Shown: positions 7,651 to 15,999 of the stretch, one piece after another
Position numbering within the stretch: position 1 is the first letter of the stretch
How the letters are laid out: each line of letters starts with the position of its first letter
Assembly: GCA_015057755.1 (NCBI GenBank)
Contig: SVDR01000050.1
Coordinates: 1-16,475 of the forward strand
Source: Lachnoclostridium sp.
GTDB taxonomy: Bacteria; Bacillota_A; Clostridia; Lachnospirales; Lachnospiraceae
DNA: 16,475 nucleotides
Reading direction: 5' to 3'
Made by a program: the position numbers and the translations under genes
The notes under the pieces: model-generated
Databases searched by the model: none
The model's input: the letters and a program-made list of their open reading frames with translations, nothing else
Told to the model about the DNA's origin: nothing

Positions 7651-7692
7651 AAAGAGTGGTCAGCGCGCGAATTGGTGCGCCGACCACTCTTT
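7651..7692. terminator. Bidirectional terminator between converging genes
   Basis: AAAGAGTGGTC (7651-7661) pairs perfectly with GACCACTCTTT (7682-7692). After one A/C mismatch, six more pairs form (7663-7668 with 7675-7680, one wobble) around a 6-nt loop. T-runs lie at the 3' foot in both directions: CTCTTT on plus, and CTCTTTCC followed by TTTT on minus. It serves the zinc-ribbon gene on plus and the hyd operon on minus. Confidence 0.9.
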
Positions 7693-7703
7693 GTTATGTA
7701 AGA

Positions 7704-9413
7704 TTATTCTTCATGATGTGCACAGTAGTGAACATGTAATAATTCATGAGCACGGTCTTTCAGAAGTCCTGTCTCGTAGAGCTGGTTAACAACCGGGTTC
7801 TCATCGGAACGTTTTACAAGTGCGCTCTTGTCTGCTGTATACAGACCTGCTGCACGAGCTTCCTTGTCAGATAAGAAGCCTTCCGGCTGACCTGCGCCGC
7901 CGATACAACCGGTCGGACAAGCCATAACTTCCACGAAATCAAAGTGTTCTTCGCCGCTTTCGATGAGCTGGATCAGAGCCTCAGCATTTGCAAGACCGCT
8001 GACAACAGCTACACGAACTTCCTTCTCGCCGATCATGGCTGTGAAAGTCTTGATACCCTCTAAACCACGAACGCCGGAGTAACGGATCTCTGTAAGAGCT
8101 GCATTGGAACGCTCTGCAACACGGCGGAGAGCTGCCTCAGTTACACCGCCGCTGGCACCAAAGATAACACCTGCACCAGAACGGATGGAGAACGGCTGGT
8201 CCGGAGCGGACGGCTCGATCTCATTGAACTGGATACCAAGTTCGCGGATCATCTTCGCAAGTTCTTTTGTTGTGATAACTGCATCGATATCCGGTTTGCC
8301 ATTGCGGACAAATTCTTCTCTTTCAGCTTCCATCTTCTTAGCAGTACACGGCATGATCGCTACGTTAAATGTCTCAAGACCGCATTCTTCATCGGACGGT
8401 TTGTAGTATTCTTTCAGAACTGCACCGAACATCTGCATCGGAGATTTGCTTGTGGAGATGTACGGAAGGAGTTCCGGATGTCTTGTTTCACAATATTTGA
8501 TCCAAGCCGGGCAGCAGGATGTAAATAACGGGTATTTACGCTCCTCATTGCTTGCAAGGATCGCAGCAAGCTCATTTGTCTCCTCGATGATCGTCATATC
8601 TGCGCTGACAGAAGTATCGAAAGCCAGATCGAAACCGATCATGTGAAGAGCTGTGTAGATCTTATAAATGCTGTTGTCACCCGGTTTCATACCGAACTCT
8701 TCACCGAGAGCTACACGAACAGCCGGAGCAACCTGAGCGATTACGCGCTTCTTCGGATCGAAGATCGCATTCCAAACTTTACCTGTGGACTTCTTAACTG
8801 TGATCGCACCTGTCGGACATACAGCTGCACACTGACCACAGTTTACACAGTTTGTCTCAGCAAGTTTTCTGCCGAATGCCGGAGAAACCAGCATATTGGA
8901 ACCGCGGTGTACGAAATCGATGGCGCCAACACCCTGAATCTCGTTACACATACGAACACAGTCACCACAGAGGATACACTTGTTCATATCACGAACGACA
9001 GCCGGAGAGGAGAAGTCCATCTCGTACTGCGGACGATAGTTGTTGAAACGTACTTCATACAGACCGAAACGTCTTGCAAGGGCCTGAAGCTGACACTTCT
9101 GGTTCTTCTCACATGTTGTACAGTCTCTGCAGTGGGAAGCGAGAAGCAGTTCCAGGATCATCTTTCTGTGATGATGGAGCTTCGGTGTGTTTGTACGGAT
9201 TTTCATTCCCTCCTTCGGCGGAGTGGAGCAGGAAGCAATGATGTTTCCTCTCTCATCCTCAACCACGCACATACGGCAGGCGCCGAAAATGGACAGTTCT
9301 GAGGAATAGCAGAATACCGGAATGTTGATTCCGACTTTGCGGATTACCTGAAGGATATTTTTTTCGTCTGTGAACTCTGCGCGGAGTCCATCAATGATCA
9401 TATATTTAGCCAT
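7704..9413 (-). CDS. hydA: [FeFe] hydrogenase catalytic subunit HydA (HndD type)
   Basis: 569 aa; reversible H2 formation at the H-cluster. Order of domains: [2Fe-2S] ferredoxin (Cys35, 46, 49, 62); His-ligated [4Fe-4S] (His94, Cys98, 101, 107); two [4Fe-4S] ferredoxin clusters (Cys146, 149, 152, 156 and Cys189, 192, 195, 199); then the H-cluster domain with T-S-C-C-P-A-W (298-304), M-P-C-T-A-K-K (354-360) and E-V-M-A-C-P-T-G-C (495-503). The four H-cluster ligands are Cys301, 356, 499 and 503. The proton-path residues known from C. pasteurianum CpI have counterparts: Cys300, Glu278, Glu281 and Ser324. Odd points: Thr501 and Ala507 replace glycines of the usual motif 3, and Thr425 replaces the Met of G-G-V-M-E-A. 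Last gene of hydCBA, 12 bases after hydB, with GGAGGAG before ATG 9413. Maturases HydEFG are not in the window. Probably the H2-forming part of an electron-bifurcating trimer. Confidence 0.95.
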   Translation of the reverse strand: MAKYMIIDGLRAEFTDEKNILQVIRKVGINIPVFCYSSELSIFGACRMCVVEDERGNIIASCSTPPKEGMKIRTNTPKLHHHRKMILELLLASHCRDCTTCEKNQKCQLQALARRFGLYEVRFNNYRPQYEMDFSSPAVVRDMNKCILCGDCVRMCNEIQGVGAIDFVHRGSNMLVSPAFGRKLAETNCVNCGQCAAVCPTGAITVKKSTGKVWNAIFDPKKRVIAQVAPAVRVALGEEFGMKPGDNSIYKIYTALHMIGFDLAFDTSVSADMTIIEETNELAAILASNEERKYPLFTSCCPAWIKYCETRHPELLPYISTSKSPMQMFGAVLKEYYKPSDEECGLETFNVAIMPCTAKKMEAEREEFVRNGKPDIDAVITTKELAKMIRELGIQFNEIEPSAPDQPFSIRSGAGVIFGASGGVTEAALRRVAERSNAALTEIRYSGVRGLEGIKTFTAMIGEKEVRVAVVSGLANAEALIQLIESGEEHFDFVEVMACPTGCIGGAGQPEGFLSDKEARAAGLYTADKSALVKRSDENPVVNQLYETGLLKDRAHELLHVHYCAHHEE

Positions 9414-9425
9414 TTCTTTCTCCTC

Positions 9426-11327
9426 CTACACTTCTTTCACAGCGCCAAACGGACAGCCGTCAATACAAGCACGGCACTTGATACATTTCTCCTGATCGAT
9501 GTGGTGCGGCTGCTTCACAGTACCTGTGATCGCGCCAACCGGACACATACGAGCACACTTTGTACAGCCCTTACATAAATCCGGATCGATCTGCATGGAA
9601 ACGAGAGCCTTACACTGGTTAGCCGGACATTTCTTATCCACAACGTGAGCAATGTACTCGTCGCGGAAGTACTTTAATGTACTGCTTACCGGAGACGGAG
9701 CGGATTTACCAAGACCGCAGAGAGCAGTTTCGGAAATTGTGGAAGCCAGTTCTTCGAGGAGCTCGATGTGCTGCATTGTTCCGCGTCCCTCAACGATATC
9801 AGTTAAGAGTTCCAGCATACGTTTTGTACCTTCACGGCACGGAACACACTTACCGCAGGACTCGTTCTGTGTGAAGTTCATGAAGAAGCGGGCAACCTCG
9901 ACCATACAGCTCTTGTCGTTCATAACTACAAGACCGCCGGAACCGATCATGGCGCCAACTTTCTTTAAGGAGTCGAAGTCTAACTTCATATCTAAATGGT
10001 TTTCTGTCGGGCTGATGCATAAACATCCGCCGGACGGTCCGCCGATCTGAACAGCCTTAAATTCGCCGCCCTTTACGCCGCCGCCGATATCAAAGATTAC
10101 TTCGCGGAGTGTAGTTCCCATCGGAACCTCGATCAGACCTGTGTTATTAACATTACCTGTTAATGCAAATGCTTTTGTACCGTGGTTGTTGTCCGGACCG
10201 ATGGTCTTGTACCATGCGGAACCCTTGTTGATGATTGGAGCCACGTTACAGAATGTCTCTACGTTATTTAATACAGTCGGTTTATTGAAGAGACCGTGCT
10301 CTACAGTACGCGGCGGTTTTACACGCGGCATACCACGGTTACCTTCGATAGAAGCGGTAAGAGCAGAACCTTCACCACAAACGAATGCGCCTGCACCCTG
10401 GCTGATCTTGATATCGAAATCAAAACCGGAACCTAAGATATTCTCACCGAGGAGACCAAGTTCCTTCGCCTGTGCGATCGCGATCGTTAAACGCTCAACA
10501 GCAAGCGGGTACTCTGCACGAACATAGATGTAACCTGTGTGAGCCTTTGTAGCGATACCTGCAATGATCATACCCTCTAATACACGGTGCGGATCACCTT
10601 CCATCATAGAACGATCCATGAATGCACCCGGGTCACCCTCGTCACCGTTACATACAACGTACTTCTCCGGATCCTTCTGGCGAAGTACCTGGGACCACTT
10701 TGTACCGGCCGGGAATCCGCCGCCGCCACGGCCGCGAAGACCTGCTTCGGAAATCTCTTTTACGATATCTTCGGAAGTCATATCGAATAAACATTTCTCA
10801 ACAGCGCTGTAACCGCCTACAGCGATGTACTCTTCGATAGATTCTGCGTTGATGTGACCGCAGTGCTCGAGAGCCACACGTGTCTGCTGTTTGTAGAACG
10901 GAATTTCTTCCTGTTTCGGATAAGCAACGCCGTTGGCATCGCGGTAAACGAGACGGTCAACGACTTCATTATTTAAAATGCTCTGTTCGAGGATGTCTTC
11001 ACAGTCATCAACTTTAACCTTTGTATAAAGCCAGCCCATCGGCTCAATACGAAGGAGCGGACCCATCTCACAGAAACCGTGACATCCACTCTTTTTCAGA
11101 CCAACACTTTCCTCGTGGTCATGGTCATGTACATCTAAAACGATCGTACATTTGATACCGCGCTCGTCCATCATCTGTTTTAAACGATCATAGATCTTCA
11201 AGGAGCCGCCGGCTACACAACCGGTACCGCCGCAGATCAGGATCTGCTTGCTCTGTGCGTTCAGGGCTTTTGCATATTCTTCGCGCTTCGCGCTCATTTC
11301 TTCTCTGGAGTTAATTCTTTCCAACAT
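9426..11327 (-). CDS. hydB: NADH-binding hydrogenase subunit HydB (NuoF-like, HndC type)
   Basis: 633 aa; flavin subunit that takes electrons from NADH (or gives them to NAD+) and links to ferredoxin. Domains: N-terminal thioredoxin-like [2Fe-2S] domain (Cys32, 37, 82, 86); NuoF core with G-L-R-G-R-G-G-G-G-F-P (196-206) for NADH, the FMN site N-G-D-E-G-D-P-G-A (227-235), C-G-E-G-S-A-L (317-323) and N-N-V-E-T-F (354-359); a [4Fe-4S] site (Cys491, 494, 497, 537); and a C-terminal pair of [4Fe-4S] ferredoxin clusters (Cys585, 588, 591, 595 and 615, 618, 621, 625). This C-terminal ferredoxin pair is typical of bifurcating HydB and absent from complex I NuoF. A short His/Asp stretch (67-73) interrupts the N-terminal domain. 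The start ATG (11327-11325) overlaps the hydC stop by one base (TAATG), indicating translational coupling. Confidence 0.96.
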   Translation of the reverse strand: MLERINSREEMSAKREEYAKALNAQSKQILICGGTGCVAGGSLKIYDRLKQMMDERGIKCTIVLDVHDHDHEESVGLKKSGCHGFCEMGPLLRIEPMGWLYTKVKVDDCEDILEQSILNNEVVDRLVYRDANGVAYPKQEEIPFYKQQTRVALEHCGHINAESIEEYIAVGGYSAVEKCLFDMTSEDIVKEISEAGLRGRGGGGFPAGTKWSQVLRQKDPEKYVVCNGDEGDPGAFMDRSMMEGDPHRVLEGMIIAGIATKAHTGYIYVRAEYPLAVERLTIAIAQAKELGLLGENILGSGFDFDIKISQGAGAFVCGEGSALTASIEGNRGMPRVKPPRTVEHGLFNKPTVLNNVETFCNVAPIINKGSAWYKTIGPDNNHGTKAFALTGNVNNTGLIEVPMGTTLREVIFDIGGGVKGGEFKAVQIGGPSGGCLCISPTENHLDMKLDFDSLKKVGAMIGSGGLVVMNDKSCMVEVARFFMNFTQNESCGKCVPCREGTKRMLELLTDIVEGRGTMQHIELLEELASTISETALCGLGKSAPSPVSSTLKYFRDEYIAHVVDKKCPANQCKALVSMQIDPDLCKGCTKCARMCPVGAITGTVKQPHHIDQEKCIKCRACIDGCPFGAVKEV

Positions 11328-11812
11328 TATTCGCCCATTGCCTCCTTTTCACGGATTTCTCTGATCATCGCACGTGCCTTCTCCGGAGTCATAGCCGGGT
11401 AAACCACGTCGTTTACTGTACAAACCGGAGCAAGTCCGCATGCGCCGAGACAGGAAACTGTCTCAACAGTAAACATCATATCATCAGTTGTTGGCTTTTC
11501 AGCAGAAACGCCAAGCTGTGTGCGGATCTCTTCCAGAATCGGAACAGATTTACGAACATGACAAGCTGTTCCGTCACAGACCTTGATCACATATTTTCCC
11601 TTCGGCTCGAGGGAGAAGTTCTCGTAGAATGTAGCTACGCCGTAAATTTTCGCTTCACTGATATTTAACTTTTTAGCAACGTAACATAAAGCTGCCTCTG
11701 GCAGATAACGATATTCTTTCTGGATATCCTGCATAATGGCGATTACTAAAGACGGATTGTAATCATGCGCCTGAAGGATTTCGTCCAGTTTTTCAAAACT
11801 AAGCTGACTCAA
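11327..11812 (-). CDS. hydC: NuoE-like [2Fe-2S] hydrogenase subunit HydC (HndA type)
   Basis: 161 aa, normal for the family. Thioredoxin-like [2Fe-2S] subunit with Cys79, Cys84, Cys121 and Cys125 in the usual C-x4-C and C-x3-C pattern, preceded by the helical NuoE N-terminal part with Y-G-V-A-T-F-Y (57-63). It passes electrons within the HydBC module. First gene of hydCBA. The start is a TTG codon (11812-11810), supported by GGAG of an AAAGGAG motif 8 bases upstream; the nearby ATG upstream is in another frame and closes at once, so TTG is the best start. A TTG start on the first gene of a major energy operon may lower its translation. No histidine-kinase-like gene lies between hydC and hydB, unlike some clostridial versions of this operon. 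Confidence 0.94.
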   Translation of the reverse strand: MSQLSFEKLDEILQAHDYNPSLVIAIMQDIQKEYRYLPEAALCYVAKKLNISEAKIYGVATFYENFSLEPKGKYVIKVCDGTACHVRKSVPILEEIRTQLGVSAEKPTTDDMMFTVETVSCLGACGLAPVCTVNDVVYPAMTPEKARAMIREIREKEAMGE

Positions 11813-11851
11813 AGTGTATTCTCCTTTCCCCTTTTCATATCACCATGAAAT

Positions 11852-11890
11852 CATTTCGTTAATTTTAACACAATGTCATGGAAAAGTACA
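11852..11890 (-). promoter_or_regulatory. Likely hyd operon promoter with an overlapping operator dyad
   Basis: On the minus strand a -10-like TAAAAT lies at 11867-11862, about 50 bases before the hydC start. The best -35 17 bases upstream (11890-11885, TGTACT) is poor. Centred on the -10 is a 24-bp dyad (11852-11875): its 11-base arms match at nine positions and contain GTTAA and TTAAC around a TT centre. A protein bound here would block the promoter. The halves resemble those of the redox repressor Rex, but the spacing differs from its known operator. Confidence 0.45.
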
Positions 11891-11937
11891 GAGAAAAATA
11901 AAACTTGCCAAAGTTATAAAAATAAGGAAAAAACCGC

Positions 11938-11966
11938 TTGACATATTGACTTTACAATGATAATAT
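11938..11966 (+). promoter_or_regulatory. rpoBC promoter
   Basis: A perfect -35 TTGACA lies at 11938-11943. Seventeen bases further is TAATAT (11961-11966); a GATAAT at 11959-11964 is an alternative -10 with 15-base spacing. Transcription should start near 11973 and give a leader of about 135 nt. It drives rpoB away from the divergent hyd operon. Confidence 0.8.
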
Positions 11967-11990
11967 GTAATGTGCACTATTGTGGTGTCA

Positions 11991-12073
11991 TGTGCCTTTT
12001 GGCACAACTATGCCCAAAAGTGGGAACTTTTTGCCGTTGTTTATGCGGAGCAGATGCGAAGCGTCAATGGCAA
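11991..12073 (+). promoter_or_regulatory. Structured rpoB leader with competing hairpins
   Basis: Hairpin A: TGTGCC (11991-11996) with GGCACA (12001-12006), TTTT loop. Alternative B: CTTTTGG (11996-12002) with CCAAAAG (12014-12020). C: AAAAGT (12016-12021) with ACTTTT (12026-12031), followed by T and TG, terminator-like but weak. D: TTGCCGTTG (12031-12039) with CAATGGCAA (12065-12073), nine pairs with one wobble. A and B exclude each other, as do B and C. A near-direct repeat, ATGCGGAGC and ATGCGAAGC (12043 and 12054), fills the D loop. The layout could support attenuation or RNase processing; it matches no riboswitch I recognise. Confidence 0.5.
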
Positions 12074-12108
12074 GTTGATATGATAAAGAAAACAGGGGTG
12101 AAACGTCA

Positions 12109-15100
12109 ATGGAGAAAAGCAGAATACGTCCGGTCCAGTCCGGTAAAAGCGTAAGAATGAGCTATTCAAGACAGAAAGAAGTTCTTGAGATGCCGAACCT
12201 GATCGAAATCCAGAAAGATTCCTATCAGTGGTTTCTCGACGAAGGTCTGAAAGAGGTTTTCGCGGATATCTCTCCGATCGCTGACTTTGCTGGTCATCTG
12301 AGCCTGGAGTTTGTAGACTTCACACTTTGCAGAGATGAGATCAAGTACACAATTGAACAGTGCAAAGAGCGCGATGCTACTTATGCAGCACCTTTAAAAG
12401 TAAAGGTTAGACTCTGCAACAAAGATAAAGATGAAATCAATGAACACGAGATTTTCATGGGTGATCTGCCATTAATGACAGATACAGGTTCTTTCGTAAT
12501 TAATGGCGCCGAGCGAGTTATTGTAAGCCAGTTAGTACGTTCCCCTGGTATCTACTACGGCATTGACCATGATAAGATCGGTAAAGAGTTATATTCCTGT
12601 ACAGTGATCCCGAACCGTGGTGCATGGTTAGAGTACGAGACAGATTCTAACGATGTATTCTATGTTCGTGTAGACCGTACAAGAAAAGTTCCGGTAACTG
12701 TGCTCATCCGTGCACTCGGTTACGGAACAAACGCAGAGATCGTTGAGCTCTTTGGTGAAGAGCCGAAGATTCTTGCAAGCTTTGGTAAAGACACTTCCGA
12801 CAACTATCAGGATGGCCTCTTAGAGTTATATAAGAAGATCCGTCCGGGCGAGCCGCTTTCTGTAGACAGCGCAGAAAGCCTTTTAAACAGCATGTTCTTC
12901 GATGCAAGAAGATATGACCTCGCTAAGGTAGGCAGATACAAATTCAATAAGAAACTTCACTTCAAGAACCGTATCACAGGTCACGTTCTCGCTGAGGATG
13001 TTGTTGATATGGCAACAGGCGAGATCCTTGCAGAGGCAGGCAAGACAGTCTCCAAGGAGATGGCGATCGAGATCCAGAACGCAGCAGTTCCGTACGTATG
13101 GATCCAGACAGAGGAGAGAACAGCAAAAGTACTTTCCAACATGATGGTAGATCTTGGCGCTTATGTGACATTTGATCCGGCTGAGGTTGGTGCTGCTGAG
13201 TTAGTATTCTACCCGGTACTTGAAGCAATCCTTGAAAAAGCAGGCGATATGAGCGAGGAAGAGTTAAAAGACGAGCTCCGCCGCAATATCAACGATTTAA
13301 TTCCGAAGCATATTACTAAGGAAGATATCATCGCTTCCATTAACTATAATATGCACCTTGAGTACGAAATCGGTACAAAAGATGATATCGACCATCTTGG
13401 CAACCGTCGTATTCGTGCAGTTGGTGAGTTGCTGCAGAACCAGTACCGTATCGGTCTTTCCAGAATGGAGCGTGTTGTTCGTGAGAGAATGACAACACAG
13501 GATATGGATGGTATCACACCGCAGTCCCTGATCAACATCAAACCGGTAACTGCAGCAGTGAAAGAGTTCTTCGGAAGCTCCCAGCTGTCCCAGTTCATGG
13601 ACCAGAACAACCCGCTTTCCGAGCTGACACATAAGAGACGTCTCTCCGCGTTAGGTCCGGGCGGTCTGTCCAGAGAGCGTGCAGGTTTCGAGGTTCGAGA
13701 CGTACACTATACACACTATGGCCGTATGTGTCCGATCGAGACTCCGGAGGGTCCGAACATCGGTCTTATCAACTCCCTTGCTACTTACGCAAAGGTAAAC
13801 CAGTACGGTTTCGTTGAGGCTCCGTACCGTGTGGTTGACAAAGCTGATCCGGCAAATCCGCGTGTAACAGACGACGTTGTTTACCTGACAGCTGACGAAG
13901 AGGATAACTTCATCGTAGCTCAGGCGAACGAGCCGTTAGATGAAAACGGATACTTCATCCACAACAACGTATCCGGTCGTTTCCGCGAGGAGACTTCCTC
14001 CTTCCAGAAACGTTCCATCGATCTTATGGATATCTCTCCGAAGATGGTATTCTCCGTAGCGACATCCATGATCCCGTTCCTCCAGAACGATGACGCGAAC
14101 CGTGCGCTGATGGGTTCCAACATGCAGCGTCAGGCAGTTCCGCTTCTCGCAACAGAGGCTCCGGTCGTTGGTACAGGTATCGAGGCGAAAGCAGCCGTTG
14201 ACTCCGGTGTCTGCGTAGTTGCGAAAAACGCAGGTATCGTTGAGCGTTCCGCTTCCAACGAGATCATTATTAAGAGAGATTCCGATGGAAACAGAGATGT
14301 TTACCATCTGACTAAATTTAAGAGAAGCAACCAGTCTAACTGCTACAACCAGAAGCCGATCGTTTACAAGGGCGACCATGTAAACGCTGGTGAGGTTATC
14401 GCAGACGGTCCGTCCACAAAAGACGGTGAGATCGCACTTGGTAAGAACCCGCTGATCGGATTTATGACCTGGGAAGGTTATAACTACGAGGATGCTGTTC
14501 TGTTAAGTGAGAAACTGGTTCAGAACGACGTTTACACTTCTGTTCACATTGAGGAATACGAGTGTGAATCCCGTGACACCAAGTTAGGACCGGAAGAGAT
14601 CACAAGAGACGTTCCGGGTGTTGGTGAGGATGCACTGAAAGACCTTGACGAGCGCGGAATCATCCGTATCGGTGCTGAGGTTCGTGCAGGTGACATCCTG
14701 GTTGGTAAAGTTACACCGAAGGGTGAGACTGAGCTGACAGCAGAAGAGAGACTTCTCCGCGCAATCTTCGGTGAGAAGGCAAGAGAAGTTCGTGACACAT
14801 CTCTGAAAGTACCGCACGGCGCATATGGTACCATCATTGACGCTAAGGTATTTACAAGAGAGAACGGCGATGAGCTTGCTCCGGGCGTAAACCAGTCCGT
14901 AAGAATCTACATCGCTCAGAAACGTAAGATCTCCGTAGGTGACAAGATGGCCGGCCGTCACGGTAACAAGGGTGTTGTTTCCCGCGTACTTCCGGTAGAG
15001 GATATGCCGTTCCTTCCGAATGGCCGTCCGCTCGACATCGTGCTTAACCCGCTCGGCGTACCGTCCCGTATGAACATCGGTCAGGTGCTTGAGATCCATT

Positions 15101-15981
15101 TAAGCTTAGCTGCAAAGGCTCTTGGCTTCAACGTTTCCACACCGGTATTCGACGGTGCAAACGAGGTTGATATCCAGGATACACTTGAGCTTGCAAATGA
15201 TTACGTTAACATGGAATGGGAAGCATTCCAGGAGAAATATGATGGCTTACTGAAACCGGAAGCAATGGAATACCTTGCTAACAATCTGGATCACCGTGCT
15301 TTATGGAAGGGCGTTCCGATCGACCGCACAGGTAAAGTACAGTTACGTGATGGCCGTACAGGTGAGCCGTTTGACAGCCCGACAACAATCGGTCACATGC
15401 ATTATCTGAAACTCCACCACCTGGTAGACGATAAGATCCATGCACGTTCCACAGGTCCATACGCACTCGTAACACAGCAGCCGTTAGGCGGTAAAGCACA
15501 GTTCGGCGGCCAGCGTTTCGGTGAGATGGAGGTTTGGGCTCTTGAGGCGTACGGCGCAGCTTACACACTTCAGGAGATCCTTACAGTGAAGTCTGATGAC
15601 GTTGTAGGTCGTGTGAAGACTTATGAGTCCATCATCAAGGGCGAGAACATTCCGGAGCCGGGTATTCCGGAGTCCTTCAAGGTATTACTGAAAGAGCTTC
15701 AGTCCCTTGGTCTGGACGTTCGTGTTCTCCGCGAGCTTGAAAATGGCGAGACAGAAGAAGTGGATATGTCCGAAAATATTGACTACTCTGACGCAAACAT
15801 GGACCTTCGTGAGATCATCGAAGGTGAGAGAAACTACGCAGAGCAGGAAGAGAATTCTTTCAGCAGCTTTGGTTTCCAGACACAGGAAATTAAAGACGGC
15901 GAGTTTGTCAGCGTAGAAGAAGACGATGATTATGCGGATGACTTCGATGATGATTTCGACGATTCCGATATTGACGAATAA
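12109..15981 (+). CDS. rpoB: DNA-directed RNA polymerase subunit beta
   Basis: 1290 aa. The beta subunit forms one pincer of RNA polymerase and, with beta', the active site. ATG 12109 has AGGGGTG (12094-12100) 8 bases upstream. The rifamycin-binding cluster (about 490-515) is wild type at the positions most often changed in resistance: Gln495, Asp498, His508 and Ser513, matching E. coli 513, 516, 526 and 531, so target-based resistance is not indicated. Active-site residues are present: Glu794-Asp795 (E. coli 813-814), Lys946 and Lys954 (E. coli 1065 and 1073). The conserved C-terminal [15 protein letters not shown] segment that contacts beta' is intact. The last 21 residues are an acidic tail (15 Asp/Glu). 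The stop is a tandem TAA-TAG. rpoC follows after 18 bases. Confidence 0.98.
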   Translation: MEKSRIRPVQSGKSVRMSYSRQKEVLEMPNLIEIQKDSYQWFLDEGLKEVFADISPIADFAGHLSLEFVDFTLCRDEIKYTIEQCKERDATYAAPLKVKVRLCNKDKDEINEHEIFMGDLPLMTDTGSFVINGAERVIVSQLVRSPGIYYGIDHDKIGKELYSCTVIPNRGAWLEYETDSNDVFYVRVDRTRKVPVTVLIRALGYGTNAEIVELFGEEPKILASFGKDTSDNYQDGLLELYKKIRPGEPLSVDSAESLLNSMFFDARRYDLAKVGRYKFNKKLHFKNRITGHVLAEDVVDMATGEILAEAGKTVSKEMAIEIQNAAVPYVWIQTEERTAKVLSNMMVDLGAYVTFDPAEVGAAELVFYPVLEAILEKAGDMSEEELKDELRRNINDLIPKHITKEDIIASINYNMHLEYEIGTKDDIDHLGNRRIRAVGELLQNQYRIGLSRMERVVRERMTTQDMDGITPQSLINIKPVTAAVKEFFGSSQLSQFMDQNNPLSELTHKRRLSALGPGGLSRERAGFEVRDVHYTHYGRMCPIETPEGPNIGLINSLATYAKVNQYGFVEAPYRVVDKADPANPRVTDDVVYLTADEEDNFIVAQANEPLDENGYFIHNNVSGRFREETSSFQKRSIDLMDISPKMVFSVATSMIPFLQNDDANRALMGSNMQRQAVPLLATEAPVVGTGIEAKAAVDSGVCVVAKNAGIVERSASNEIIIKRDSDGNRDVYHLTKFKRSNQSNCYNQKPIVYKGDHVNAGEVIADGPSTKDGEIALGKNPLIGFMTWEGYNYEDAVLLSEKLVQNDVYTSVHIEEYECESRDTKLGPEEITRDVPGVGEDALKDLDERGIIRIGAEVRAGDILVGKVTPKGETELTAEERLLRAIFGEKAREVRDTSLKVPHGAYGTIIDAKVFTRENGDELAPGVNQSVRIYIAQKRKISVGDKMAGRHGNKGVVSRVLPVEDMPFLPNGRPLDIVLNPLGVPSRMNIGQVLEIHLSLAAKALGFNVSTPVFDGANEVDIQDTLELANDYVNMEWEAFQEKYDGLLKPEAMEYLANNLDHRALWKGVPIDRTGKVQLRDGRTGEPFDSPTTIGHMHYLKLHHLVDDKIHARSTGPYALVTQQPLGGKAQFGGQRFGEMEVWALEAYGAAYTLQEILTVKSDDVVGRVKTYESIIKGENIPEPGIPESFKVLLKELQSLGLDVRVLRELENGETEEVDMSENIDYSDANMDLREIIEGERNYAEQEENSFSSFGFQTQEIKDGEFVSVEEDDDYADDFDDDFDDSDIDE

Positions 15982-15999
15982 TAGAAGGGAGTACCGTTC

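Noticed and set aside
8643..9302. Plus-strand open frame of 219 codons opposite hydA
   Set aside because: Antisense to the iron-sulfur domains of HydA, rich in Thr, Cys and Arg with no domain pattern; the hydA reading is certain.
11852..11875. Confident call of a Rex operator
   Set aside because: The half sites are similar but the centre spacing is 2 rather than 4 and one arm deviates, so it is reported only as an unidentified dyad.
11957..12154. Small Cys-rich open frame of 65 codons over the rpoB leader
   Set aside because: Its first ATG overlaps the -10 of the rpoB promoter, no ribosome binding site is seen, and it runs into rpoB in another frame. A shorter version from ATG 11990 also lacks a good ribosome binding site.
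13573..13653. Rifamycin resistance change in rpoB
   Set aside because: The cluster is wild type at Gln495, Asp498, His508 and Ser513, so no resistance change is seen.
14584..15099. Minus-strand open frame of 171 codons inside rpoB
   Set aside because: Antisense to highly conserved rpoB sequence; no start signal and no recognisable product.
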